From Saprospiraceae bacterium (GTDB taxonomy: Bacteria; Bacteroidota; Bacteroidia; Chitinophagales; Saprospiraceae): 44,119 bases of DNA. Each line of letters begins with the position of its first letter. Within the stretch, counting starts at the first letter, position 1. Position numbers and translations under genes: made by a program. The DNA is taken from the NCBI GenBank assembly GCA_020436935.1, contig JAGQWX010000043.1, positions 1 through 44,119 on the forward strand, given 5' to 3'. This document shows, in pieces, positions 7,711 through 16,822 of this stretch. The notes below the pieces were generated by a model. The model made no database searches, was not told the origin of the DNA, and saw only the letters and a program-made list of their open reading frames with translations.

Positions 7711-8985
7711 GTGGAACTCATCATCATTTTTGCCCTCGTTTTGCTCAACGGCATTTTTTCCATGTCAGAAATGGCACTGGTTTCAGCAAAAAAATTCAAA
7801 CTTGAAAATGCGCGTAAAAAGGGACTTACCGGCGCCCGAACTGCACTAGAATTATCCGAAGATCCCACCAAGTTTTTCTCCACCGTCCAAATTGGTATAA
7901 CAGTCATTGGAATTTTGCTTGGTATCTTTAGTGGAGAGAACATGGCTGGTGATATTGCCATCCACCTCAAAAAAATCGAATTTATTGCACCTTATGCAGA
8001 CAAAATAGCTGTAGGTCTTTTGGTCATTTTCATCACCTATTTATCCATTGTCCTCGGAGAGCTCTTCCCCAAAAGACTTGGAATGACGTTCCCTGAACCT
8101 ATAGCACTCATGATGGCAAAGCCCATGAAGCTGATCTCAAAAATTACTGCTCCCTTTGTGTGGTTACTTTCATTTTCCAATGATCTTTTGTCCAGATTGA
8201 CAGGAATCAAAAACCGAAAGGAAAATTTTGTTTCTGAAGAAGAGATCAAATCTATCATTAAAGACAGTACGACAAGCGGAGAGATCAGAGAAATCGAACA
8301 CACCTTAGTGGAGCGTGTCTTTGAGATGGGAGATAAAAAGGTTGACGAATTGTTTACTTATCGAAGCGACATCGTATTTCTGGACGAAAACAGCAGGTGG
8401 GATGAAATTGTTGAGACCATAAAAACCAACCGCCACTCGGCTTATCCGGTTGTAAAAAATCACGACATAGACGAAATCATTGGTATTGTCCTGGTCAAAG
8501 ACCTCTTTATTGCAGGAATTGATCCGGAAATCAAAATTGCCGAGGTAATGAGAAAGGCCGTGTTTTTCGCAGAAAACACCAACGCATACAAAGTTTTGGA
8601 AACTTTTAAAAAAGAAAAGCTTCAGCATGGCATAGTCGTAGATGAGTACGGTCAGGTAAGAGGTCTTGTCACTTTGAATGATCTACTTCACGCCCTCGTT
8701 GGTGATGTCAACATGGAAGAAGATGCCGACTTCACCATACGAGAACTTAGTCCAACTCAATGGATCATGGATGGTCAATATGCGCTGAGCGATTTCTCAA
8801 AAAAGTTTGAACTGGACATAGACGAAGACATTCGGGTGCAATATGTCACCGTATCTGGTTTGTTGATACATTCTCTTGGAGAATTACCCAAAGAAGGCAA
8901 TAAAGTAGACCTGGATGGATATAGCCTTGAAGTGATGGACATGGATGGCCAGCGTGTGGACAAAATCTTGCTAACCAAACTCTAA
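7711..8985 (+). CDS. CNNM/CorC-type membrane protein (DUF21, CBS pair, CorC_HlyC)
   Basis: The 424-aa protein has the full hemolysin-C/CorC-like layout. A DUF21 (CNNM transmembrane) domain covers about residues 1-190 with several hydrophobic helices, a CBS pair about 205-335 (segments VDELFTYRSDIVFL and IAEVMRKAVFF begin its two halves), and a CorC_HlyC domain about 345-424 (WIMDGQYALSDF). Members sit in the inner membrane and are linked to Mg2+/Co2+ efflux, with CBS domains sensing nucleotides; the old hemolysin label is not well supported. The start is GTG 7711. It is convergent with the DUF4199 gene, and no operon partner is visible. Confidence 0.88.
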   Translation: MELIIIFALVLLNGIFSMSEMALVSAKKFKLENARKKGLTGARTALELSEDPTKFFSTVQIGITVIGILLGIFSGENMAGDIAIHLKKIEFIAPYADKIAVGLLVIFITYLSIVLGELFPKRLGMTFPEPIALMMAKPMKLISKITAPFVWLLSFSNDLLSRLTGIKNRKENFVSEEEIKSIIKDSTTSGEIREIEHTLVERVFEMGDKKVDELFTYRSDIVFLDENSRWDEIVETIKTNRHSAYPVVKNHDIDEIIGIVLVKDLFIAGIDPEIKIAEVMRKAVFFAENTNAYKVLETFKKEKLQHGIVVDEYGQVRGLVTLNDLLHALVGDVNMEEDADFTIRELSPTQWIMDGQYALSDFSKKFELDIDEDIRVQYVTVSGLLIHSLGELPKEGNKVDLDGYSLEVMDMDGQRVDKILLTKL

Positions 8986-9036
8986 ATCCTTAGGAAACAA
9001 TTCAAGCATATCCCGGCACTTTTTTTTAAGGGTACT

Positions 9037-9561
9037 TTATGATTTCTTTAGAAATAAAGCCGACACAAATGACACCAGGATTCCAACCGGAGCAGGCTCA
9101 GTTAATGTGATTAAAAACACACTAAAGGGAGAACTATACATCGATTTGAATCCATCCATTTGGGTTTTCATGGCCTGAATACTTTCTGCTGAGGAGCCGG
9201 CAGCTTCCATTTTAGTCACTTGGTAATTGACGTAATCATCCATAAAGGTGGGCATAAAATTGTAGTAAACGACCAACCACATCAGTGAGTAAAAAATACA
9301 TGAAATGACTGTGATGCCCAAACCAATCAATAAACCCTGAACAAAAGTGACTTTACCATCATTGACTGCCTCTCTGAAGTACCTGATGGCTGCATAAATC
9401 ATCAACATCGCAAGCAATATACATGTGTAGCCCACATAAGCCCCATATTCAAAGTGAAGCGCATTGTCTCCAAATTGTTTCATGACCAACATTGATGCGA
9501 ACATCAGGCCTGCTGAAATCAGACCTGAAATAACACCATATTTTAAAATTGCCTTTTTCAT
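9037..9561 (-). CDS. DUF4199 membrane protein
   Basis: A 174-aa protein with four predicted hydrophobic segments (about residues 8-28, 41-62, 77-102 and 147-170), fitting the Bacteroidota-specific DUF4199 family. The loop between helices 3 and 4 is polar and contains the family-like YVNYQVTKMEAAG region. It belongs in the inner membrane; its function is not known. The ATG at 9561 is preceded by a TAAATTTA sequence that could act as a -7 box. The 210-bp gap to the radical SAM gene shows nothing else. Confidence 0.8.
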   Translation of the reverse strand: MKKAILKYGVISGLISAGLMFASMLVMKQFGDNALHFEYGAYVGYTCILLAMLMIYAAIRYFREAVNDGKVTFVQGLLIGLGITVISCIFYSLMWLVVYYNFMPTFMDDYVNYQVTKMEAAGSSAESIQAMKTQMDGFKSMYSSPFSVFLITLTEPAPVGILVSFVSALFLKKS

Positions 9562-9771
9562 TTGTAAATCTTTATTGTGATTGAATGGGATAAATTTAAC
9601 TCGATAAGCTTGTCCTGACCTTCATACTTTTCGGTGATTTTTCAATTTCATACTAAAGTTTACACGAAAAAAGAGGAAATCATCCCCATCTCCGAATGGG
9701 GCGGACATTTTCAACATGATTTTAAATAAACTCAGCTAAATCCCATTTCTGATCAGTGCTCAAAAATGCTC

Positions 9772-11976
9772 TTATAATACAATTAAAGCTCCTTCTTCGC
9801 GCAACCTTTGGATCAATTCATGATCAAGAAAAGCAGCCAACTCTAAACCCATGCCATTTAAAAAAGCCTCAAGTTTTTCGATCGTTGGTGTCTCATTTTC
9901 ATTGATCTTAAGGAATGATAATGCCTCCATCATTGGACCGGCTTCTGCTGCAAGAAGTTCGACTTCCAGACTTTCTCTCTTGTCATGAAATGTAAGGACC
10001 ATGCCTTCTATTACTTTTCCTCTTTTAACAACGGTGGTAGTTCTGACTTCGGGCATAGCGCCCAAATACACGATCTTCGCAGTTGGTTTGATGGCACTTT
10101 CTTCCTCTGATTCCAAACATCCCTGGATATAATCTCGAGGAATTTTGGTCTTAGGTATCCTAAAGTCAAACCATTCCTGGAGATCAAAATCAAAACACAT
10201 GCCGTGCATGTAGTTGAAGAGGGACTTTTTAAGGCCAAAGCTGAACTGATCATGATCGATTCCGGTGCTGTCTGTAAATTGTATGTCGTTATTGGCAAAT
10301 GTGATGTCTTTGTAGTCAGGTAAAATTCCGTAGGAATCAGGATCCAGCCCAACAGGACTATGGGCAGTGAGGGCAAATTGATGCCAAAAAGCGGAATGTA
10401 GGATGCCCATTTCAAACATTTGCCTGACCATCTCCAGACTATCGACGGTCTCCTGGATGGTTTGCGTTGGATAGCCATACATGAGGTAAGCATGGACCAT
10501 GATGCCCCCTTCTGTAAAATTTCGGGTGACTTTTGCTACCTGTTCTACCGTGACGCCTTTTTGAATCAGGGCCAATAACCGGTCTGATGCAACCTCCAAT
10601 CCACCTGACACAGCAATGCAGCCCGAAGCCTGCAACAACAAACAAAGATCTCTGGTAAATCTTTTCTCAAACCGGATGTTGGTCCACCAAGTGACACTCA
10701 ATTTTCTACGCAAAATCTCCAGGGCAAGTTCGCGCATAAGGGCCGGTGGTGCCGCTTCATCTACAAAATGAAATCCCCTTTCTCCTGTCTGAGCTATGAT
10801 GGTTTCCATCCGGTCCACCAGCATTTTAGCAGCAATGGGTTCATAAACCTTAATGTAATCCAGGGACACATCACAAAATGTGCACTTACCCCAGTAACAG
10901 CCATGGGCCATGGTGAGTTTGTTCCATCGTCCGTCACTCCACAAACTGTGCATGGGATTGGCCATTTCGATGACGGAGATGTATTTGTTCAGCAATAGGT
11001 CGCTATAATCCGGCGTGCCAACTTCGCTGTGCTTATAATCTCGCCTTAATGAATGGTTGTTGTAAACAATGGCACCATTCTCCAACAAAAAAGTCCTTTT
11101 ATGAAGTTGAAAGTCGGGATTGGACGGATGTGGGTTCATCACATTGGAAACCAGCAACTCTATGGGCAATTCTCCGTCATCCAGCGTTATAAAATCAAAG
11201 TATTCAAAGACTCTGACGTCATTGACAGACCTCAGCTCTGTATTTGGAAAGCCCCCTCCCATCGCAGTTTTGATGTGGGGGAAATGTTGCTTTATGAATT
11301 GAGCACATCTGAAGGCTGTGTATAAATTCCCCGGAAAAGGAACAGAAAAACAAACCAGTTTTGGCTTATGTTCGATCAGTCTGGATTGTAAAATATCCAG
11401 GCTGTAAGTATCAATAAAACTTCGGGGTCCCAGAAGAGAATCATGCAATTCGTCGAATGAATTGGCGCTCCTCCCCAGGCGTTCCGCATACCTTGAGAAC
11501 CCAAAATGGCCATCCACACACTCCACGATAAAATCAGAAATATCCTCCAGAAAAAGTGTAGCCAGATGTTTGGCCTTGTCCTGAATGCCCATCGACCCGA
11601 AAGCCCATTCCATATCTTCCAGTTGTGCGAATCTCGATGCCTGAGGCAGCATGTTTTCACTGGCTATCTTCCGCGCCACGGTTTGATTGTTGCCTTGCAA
11701 AAAAGAGATGGCTTCATCCACGACATGCATATACTCTTCTCGAAGCGCATAAATCCTTCTCGCATTGTCTGACTTGATTTGGCCCCTGGACTCAGCAAGT
11801 TCAAACATATGTCTGAGACCTTCTTTTGAAAACAACTTCAAAATCACCTCTATGCCCAGATCCATTTGAAAACAGGATACATTGATGGTGTTTAGAAAAC
11901 CCTTCAGGTAAGCCGTCGCCGGATAAGGTGTGTTGAGCTGGGTAAACGGAGGTGTGACAAGGAGTAAATCGGCCAA
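9772..11976 (-). CDS. B12-binding-type radical SAM protein with CX4CX2C motif
   Basis: The 734-aa protein begins with a B12-binding-like Rossmann segment (DLLLVTPPFTQLNTPYPATA). The central radical SAM barrel contains HGCYWGKCTFCD, giving Cys360, Cys365 and Cys368 as probable [4Fe-4S] ligands with spacing CX4CX2C instead of the usual CX3CX2C. Later segments HFVDEAAPP, VTWWTNIRFEKRF and VSGGLEVASDRLL fit B12-dependent radical SAM enzymes. The C-terminal 130 residues do not match a family I know. It is probably a cytosolic enzyme doing a methylation or other C-centred rearrangement; the substrate is unknown. The start is TTG 11976 with a TACCTTTG box 16 bp upstream. Its upstream region holds the tandem palindrome array. 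Confidence 0.8.
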   Translation of the reverse strand: MADLLLVTPPFTQLNTPYPATAYLKGFLNTINVSCFQMDLGIEVILKLFSKEGLRHMFELAESRGQIKSDNARRIYALREEYMHVVDEAISFLQGNNQTVARKIASENMLPQASRFAQLEDMEWAFGSMGIQDKAKHLATLFLEDISDFIVECVDGHFGFSRYAERLGRSANSFDELHDSLLGPRSFIDTYSLDILQSRLIEHKPKLVCFSVPFPGNLYTAFRCAQFIKQHFPHIKTAMGGGFPNTELRSVNDVRVFEYFDFITLDDGELPIELLVSNVMNPHPSNPDFQLHKRTFLLENGAIVYNNHSLRRDYKHSEVGTPDYSDLLLNKYISVIEMANPMHSLWSDGRWNKLTMAHGCYWGKCTFCDVSLDYIKVYEPIAAKMLVDRMETIIAQTGERGFHFVDEAAPPALMRELALEILRRKLSVTWWTNIRFEKRFTRDLCLLLQASGCIAVSGGLEVASDRLLALIQKGVTVEQVAKVTRNFTEGGIMVHAYLMYGYPTQTIQETVDSLEMVRQMFEMGILHSAFWHQFALTAHSPVGLDPDSYGILPDYKDITFANNDIQFTDSTGIDHDQFSFGLKKSLFNYMHGMCFDFDLQEWFDFRIPKTKIPRDYIQGCLESEEESAIKPTAKIVYLGAMPEVRTTTVVKRGKVIEGMVLTFHDKRESLEVELLAAEAGPMMEALSFLKINENETPTIEKLEAFLNGMGLELAAFLDHELIQRLREEGALIVL

Positions 11977-11992
11977 AACAAAGTAGTTTTTA

Positions 11993-12000
11993 CAAAGGTA
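11993..12000 (-). promoter_or_regulatory. Candidate -7 box of the radical SAM gene
   Basis: On the minus strand this reads TACCTTTG, an exact TAnnTTTG match 16 bp upstream of the TTG start. There is no clean TTTG 19 bp further upstream, so support is partial. Confidence 0.4.
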
Positions 12001-12148
12001 ATTTAATGAATGGTAAAATGCTGTTATTATCCGCTACTAAACCTACTTAAGAAAATATAGCCTTCTAATATTATATGCGGCATATTTTTATCTGGCCTCA
12101 CCCCATAAATTGTTCAAAAGCACCAAAAAGACCATTTTCAATCCAAAA

Positions 12149-12190
12149 CTCAATATGTGGTGCACTTTCGACCAATCGAAAAGGAATAAT
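12149..12190 (+). repeat. Degenerate unit at the left edge of the palindrome array
   Basis: This stretch aligns with the array unit (ATATGTGG...CACTTTCGACCAATCG...AAGGAATAAT) but has several substitutions and has lost the perfect palindrome. It looks like a decayed edge copy. Confidence 0.5.
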
Positions 12191-12562
12191 GCAACATGTG
12201 AATCACATTCGTCCTATCGGAAAACAAGATCGCAACATGTGAATCACATTAGTCCATTCGGAAAAGAAAGATCGCAACATGTGAATCACATTCGTCCATT
12301 CGGAATGGAAAATCGCAACATGTGAATCACATTCGTCCATTCGGAATGGAAGATCGCAACATGTGAATCACATTCGTCCTATCGGAAAAGAAAGATTGCA
12401 ACATGTGAATCACATTCGTCCAATCAGAAAACAAGATCGCAACATGTGAATCACATTCGTCCATTCGGAAAGCAAAATCGCAACATATGAATCACATTAG
12501 TCCAATCGGAAAGAAAGATCGCAACATGTGAATCACATTCGTCCAATCAGAAAAGAAAGATC
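12191..12562. repeat. Nine tandem 41-42 bp units with a phased 13-bp palindrome
   Basis: Nine units start at 12191, 12232, 12274, 12315, 12356, 12398, 12439, 12480 and 12521. Eight contain the identical core GCAACATGTGAATCACATT; unit 8 has one change (ATATG). The core holds ATGTGAATCACAT, a perfect palindrome with one central base. The 17-18 bp second half (CC[AT][AT]TC[GA]GAAAA-type) varies. The 41-42 bp period is about four helical turns, so all palindromes lie on one face of DNA. Because unit lengths are not multiples of three, no protein is encoded. It sits between the divergent radical SAM and lipoprotein genes. It may be a multi-site binding array or a structured RNA source. Confidence 0.9.
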
Positions 12563-12875
12563 TCAACATTCCATAACCAAATACATGAGTCGATCCATAA
12601 CACAACTTTAAATTTGCAATAACTATTTACTCACAATTTTTCATTTTACCAGTAAGTTATAAGACAAATTAAAGCACATAAGATTCAGCTTTTACACATC
12701 AATTAATGTCATCGTCACTAAGATTGCATTCAGGGATTTTTATAAGAAAGTATTGGAAGTCGGCAGGATCCTAAAAATAGCTTACATCGAAGTTTCATTA
12801 TTATATCTCTGAAAATTTTGCGGCTGGCATTTTTGACCAAACACTACCTCTTTTCTCACGCTAAATCTTATCGCT

Positions 12876-13379
12876 ATGTACAGATTGTTTTTCTTTTCAG
12901 TTCTCATTATGGGTTTGCTTTCCTGTTATGAAGAAACTACCTTATTCGATGAACCGGAATCTCCGCAAACCGGTACTTATCCCAATGTAGATCAAAACTT
13001 ATGGTCACATTTCGCAAACTTCGAAAAAGAAGCCGCTGCCAGAGGCTTCAACATTGAACTCAATCGACTGCGTCTGAATGCAGTAATATCAGAAATTGCA
13101 GAGAATGGCGTATTGGGACAATGTCAGTACAGTAGCCAGTACCCCAATCGCGTAACCATTGACAAAACCTTCTGGTCAAGGAGTTCTGAACTCTACCGTG
13201 AATTTGTCGTTTTTCATGAACTTGGTCATTGCGTTTTGGACCGGGACCACAAAGAAGATCAGGACCAAAGGGGCTTATGTCTCAGCATCATGAGGAGCGG
13301 CCTGGGCGACTGCAGGGATGCCTACAATTCGGTCAACCGTACTTATTATCTGAATGAGTTGTTTGAAAATGTCCGTTAA
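12876..13379 (+). CDS. Putative metzincin-like zinc-binding lipoprotein
   Basis: The 167-aa protein has a lipoprotein signal ending LLSC (Cys17), so it should be anchored in the envelope. Near the C-terminus HELGH (His114, Glu115, His118) with a third histidine, His125, forms a zinc-protease-like motif HExxHx6H, and SIM at 137-139 resembles the methionine turn of metzincins. Metzincins normally have five residues between the second and third histidines; here there are six, so the call is family-like rather than exact. The rest is short, with four cysteines that could form disulfides. Its promoter region would contain the palindrome array. It may be a small surface metalloprotease; activity is unproven. 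Confidence 0.65.
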   Translation: MYRLFFFSVLIMGLLSCYEETTLFDEPESPQTGTYPNVDQNLWSHFANFEKEAAARGFNIELNRLRLNAVISEIAENGVLGQCQYSSQYPNRVTIDKTFWSRSSELYREFVVFHELGHCVLDRDHKEDQDQRGLCLSIMRSGLGDCRDAYNSVNRTYYLNELFENVR

Positions 13380-13460
13380 AAGGATGTTCCGCCGCATCTA
13401 AACAAGTATGCACTGTAGGTATGATCCGGATTTTGAATTTGGTGCCAACTCATAACAAAT

Positions 13461-13886
13461 CTAGATCATACCCATTTCTTTAGCTTTGATCATGGCTTGT
13501 GCCCGGCTTTTGGTGCCTAACTTTTCGAAAATTCTGTTGGTGTGTGTTTTCACTGTATTTTCAGAGACGAATAGTTGTCCTGCAATTTCCTGATTGGACA
13601 TGCCCTGTCCCAACAATTGGAGCACTTCCATTTCGCGTTTGCTTAATTTAAGACCGATTGTTTCAGCTTGATTGATGTCTGCAGGCTGATGGTTTGTCCT
13701 CTTTTCATCATCAATTCTGTTGTGCTTTTTGCTCAACCACCATCCCGTGACCAAAAAGAGCAAAGCCGTAAAGGCCATGTAATAGCCCAGGGATTGGTAC
13801 TTCATCCAAAATAGGTATTCGGAAATTTTGATCAGAAAGACCATCAGCCCCATGACCAGGCCATAGATGAGCCATACTTTTTTCAT
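13461..13886 (-). CDS. Membrane-anchored LuxR-type HTH regulator without receiver domain
   Basis: The 141-aa protein has two N-terminal hydrophobic helices (about residues 3-22 and 33-52) and then a LuxR-type HTH domain (about 76-141) with LSKREMEVLQLLGQGMSNQEIA and NTVKTHTNRIFEKLG. It has no REC domain. A membrane-tethered HTH protein would sense an envelope signal directly or be released by proteolysis; this mechanism is inference. It lies 78 bp downstream of mutS on the same strand, but functional linkage is not clear. Confidence 0.8.
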   Translation of the reverse strand: MKKVWLIYGLVMGLMVFLIKISEYLFWMKYQSLGYYMAFTALLFLVTGWWLSKKHNRIDDEKRTNHQPADINQAETIGLKLSKREMEVLQLLGQGMSNQEIAGQLFVSENTVKTHTNRIFEKLGTKSRAQAMIKAKEMGMI

Positions 13887-13964
13887 GACCCTAAGATCGA
13901 AAGTAGATCAAGGAAAATGAAATTTAATTTGTAGTTGATGTCTCTGGCGATTTCATAGCGCAAA

Positions 13965-16592
13965 CTAGCCAATCAACTTTTTGAGTTCGTTGAGTTTGAG
14001 CATGCATTCAATGGGTGTCATCGCATTCAATTCCAGCCCCGAAATCTCTTCCTTGAGTTTTCCGAGCGCAGGATCGACCGTTTCAAAAATGCTCAATTGA
14101 TAAGCCTGAGGTGCGACATTGTTTTTCAAGGACTTTTTGGTTTGATCTCCATCTACCCCAATTGACTTTTTCTCCAGTTCGTGTAGGATCTCAACTGCTC
14201 GGTCAACGATCGTTCGCGGCATACCGGCCATTGCTGCAACGTGAATTCCGAAGCTGTGCTCACAACCTCCTTCCACCAGTTTGCGCAAGAAAATCACCTT
14301 ATTACCTACCTCTTTGGTGGAAACATTGTAATTTTTGATCCGTGGATATTTTTCAGCCAGCTCATTCAATTCGTGGTAATGCGTTGCAAACAAGGTTTTA
14401 GGTCTGGCCTTCTTGTTGTTGTGCAGGAATTCGGCCAATGCCCATGCAATGCTGATGCCGTCGTAAGTAGATGTTCCCCTTCCAATTTCATCGAGCAGGA
14501 TCAAACTTCGCTCTGAAATGTTATTCATGATGCTCGCAGTTTCATTCATTTCGAGCATAAAGGTTGATTCACCGGAGGAGATATTATCTGAGGCTCCAAC
14601 TCTGGTGAAAATTTTATCCACTATACCGATTTCAGCTGCTGATGCCGGTACAAAGCTGCCTATCTGAGCCATCAGGACAATAATGGCAGTTTGTCTAAGC
14701 AAAGCGGACTTACCACTCATATTGGGTCCGGTGATCATCATGATCTGGAGGTCGTCATTGCTTAGGTGCATGTCGTTGGGCACGTATTGCTGGTCTATTG
14801 GCAGGACTTGTTCTATCACCGGATGCCTGCCGCTCTTGATGTTGATGTCCAGGCCATCATTCATCAAAGGCTTACAGTATTGATTTCTGGAAGCTTGTTT
14901 TGCGAATGAAATGAGACAGTCGATTTGAGCAATGATCTTTGCGTTTTGTTGTATAGTGTCTATAAAGGGGAACAAACGCGTCAATAGTTCATCATACAAT
15001 CTGATCTCAATATCCAAAATCCTTTCTTCCGCGTGCAAAATTTTGTCTTCAAGCTGCTTCAATTCATCGGTGATGTATCGTTCGGCATTGCTCAATGTTT
15101 GTTTGCGCACCCAGCTGTCGGGAATGAGGTCGTGGTCTTTGTATTTGTTGGTCACCTCGAGGTAATAACCAAAAACAGAATTGTATCCAATCTTCAGATT
15201 GGTGATGCCAGTTTTTTGGGCTTCTCTGGTTTGAAGGTCAACCAGGAGGGACTTGCTGTTTTTGATGATGTTGCGGTATTCATCCAATTCTTCATTGAAT
15301 CCATTTTTGATGGCTCCTCCTTTTGTAATCATGCTCGGTGGATCTTCGTGGATAGCACTCGTGATCATCTCATCTGCGGAGGAGCAAGGCTGTAACACAT
15401 CGGCCAGGGCTTTGAGGTGCATCTCTCCTCTCTGAGACAATGCCGTTTTTATGGCCTCAGTAAAACGCAGGGCTTTGCTGAGTTGGAGCAATTCCCTGGG
15501 AGCCACCTTGGCCATGCTGAGTTTGGAGACAATGCGCTCAAGGTCTCCAATGCTTTTGATGTGGTCGTCCATCTCCAATGCCAAATCGCTTTGTTGCAAG
15601 AAATGATCCACCATTTGATGGCGCTGTTCGATCTGTACCTTGTTGATGAGTGGCATCAGGACCCATTTTCGCAGCAATCGTGCACCCATTGGGGTTGAAG
15701 TCTGGTCCAGAACATCGAGCAGGCTTTTGCCTGTTTCGTGAAATGAGTGGATCAATTCAAGATTCCTGATCGTAAACCTGTCGAGCCAGACGAACTCCTC
15801 TGAGTGAATCCTGTGAATGGATACGATGTGCCCAAGCCGGTCATTTTTGGTATTGGCCAGATAATACAGCGCAGCACCCGCAGCAATTTGAGCCTGTATC
15901 ATGTCCTCGATGCCAAAGCCTTTCAGACTGGTAACATTGAATTTATCGTGCAGTTTTTCTTTTGTAAAGTCTTCGGTGTAGATCCATTCATCCAATCCAT
16001 AATGGTAATACTTTTCGCCAAACTTGTCTTCGATGATCGTACCGTTGGACCTGGAGTGTATGATTTCTGCAGGTCCAAAACTTTCAATGAGCTTAGTTAT
16101 GGTCTCCAGACTGCCTTCGCTGACCAAAAAATCACCGGTGGAAATGTCGATGAATGCAATGCCGTGAACACCTTTTGCGGTAAAGTGCACGGAGGCCAGA
16201 TAATTGTTGGACCTTCGGTCGAGCAGTGCGTCTTCGATGGTTACGCCCGGTGTAACCACATCTGTCACTCCCCGCTCAACAATCTTTTTTTCTTTGGAGG
16301 GCTTCTCCAACTGCTCGCATATGGCCACGCGATAACCTGCGCGCACAATTTTGGGAAGGTAAAGGTCCAGCGAATGGTATGGGAATCCGGCCAGCTCAAT
16401 ATCAGAGCCACCATTGTTGCGGGCTGTAAGTACAATGCCAAGTACATTGGAAACGGTGACCGCATCTTCACCAAAAGTTTCGTAGAAATCTCCCACCCTG
16501 TACAGCAGAATTGCATCAGGATTCTGGGACTTGAGTTTAAAATATTGGGCCATCAATGGCGTCACCTTGCCATTCTCTTCAGATTTCTTCAC
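13965..16592 (-). CDS. mutS: DNA mismatch repair ATPase MutS
   Basis: The 875-aa protein carries all MutS domains: the N-terminal mismatch-recognition domain with DAILLYRVGDFYETFGEDAV, where the F-Y-E triad contacts mismatched DNA, the connector, lever and clamp regions, and the C-terminal ABC ATPase. The Walker A motif GPNMSGKS is near residues 622-629, followed by LLDEIGRGTSTYDG (signature and Walker B region). Length fits family members. The preferred start is GTG 16592: a TTG 48 bp further upstream keeps the frame, but its first codons overlap a TACTTTTA box that could be the promoter -7. MutS binds mispairs and starts strand-directed repair with MutL. Confidence 0.95.
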   Translation of the reverse strand: MKKSEENGKVTPLMAQYFKLKSQNPDAILLYRVGDFYETFGEDAVTVSNVLGIVLTARNNGGSDIELAGFPYHSLDLYLPKIVRAGYRVAICEQLEKPSKEKKIVERGVTDVVTPGVTIEDALLDRRSNNYLASVHFTAKGVHGIAFIDISTGDFLVSEGSLETITKLIESFGPAEIIHSRSNGTIIEDKFGEKYYHYGLDEWIYTEDFTKEKLHDKFNVTSLKGFGIEDMIQAQIAAGAALYYLANTKNDRLGHIVSIHRIHSEEFVWLDRFTIRNLELIHSFHETGKSLLDVLDQTSTPMGARLLRKWVLMPLINKVQIEQRHQMVDHFLQQSDLALEMDDHIKSIGDLERIVSKLSMAKVAPRELLQLSKALRFTEAIKTALSQRGEMHLKALADVLQPCSSADEMITSAIHEDPPSMITKGGAIKNGFNEELDEYRNIIKNSKSLLVDLQTREAQKTGITNLKIGYNSVFGYYLEVTNKYKDHDLIPDSWVRKQTLSNAERYITDELKQLEDKILHAEERILDIEIRLYDELLTRLFPFIDTIQQNAKIIAQIDCLISFAKQASRNQYCKPLMNDGLDINIKSGRHPVIEQVLPIDQQYVPNDMHLSNDDLQIMMITGPNMSGKSALLRQTAIIVLMAQIGSFVPASAAEIGIVDKIFTRVGASDNISSGESTFMLEMNETASIMNNISERSLILLDEIGRGTSTYDGISIAWALAEFLHNNKKARPKTLFATHYHELNELAEKYPRIKNYNVSTKEVGNKVIFLRKLVEGGCEHSFGIHVAAMAGMPRTIVDRAVEILHELEKKSIGVDGDQTKKSLKNNVAPQAYQLSIFETVDPALGKLKEEISGLELNAMTPIECMLKLNELKKLIG

Positions 16593-16822
16593 ACACTCAG
16601 ACTCTTGGTTATTAATTGTAAGCGGGTAAAAGTAATACAATTTTATATTTTACTGAACCGTCTGTTCCAGGAGTGTAAATAACAAATTGTACAGCCTCCA
16701 TTGCTTTACCCCTCCCACTAAAAATGGAGAATAGCAAAAAATGATGGTATTATTGGTGCTCTACTTTAGAAGAATTAGAGAGGTGAATTAATATCATCCT
16801 CTTATTAAAACTCTACCCTATC

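Noticed and set aside
12110-12325. 71-aa ORF over the tandem repeats
   Set aside because: Unit lengths of 41-42 bp shift the frame, so the ORF is an accident of repeat sequence.
12191-12562. CRISPR array
   Set aside because: Units follow each other directly, and the parts between conserved cores are similar to each other, not unique spacers. No cas genes are present.
12191-12562. CRP-type operator array
   Set aside because: CRP half-sites are spaced by 6 bp, here only 1 bp lies in the centre, so a standard CRP site is not supported.
15804-16682. 292-aa ORF antisense to mutS
   Set aside because: It lies inside a clearly real mutS gene on the other strand and has no recognisable domain.
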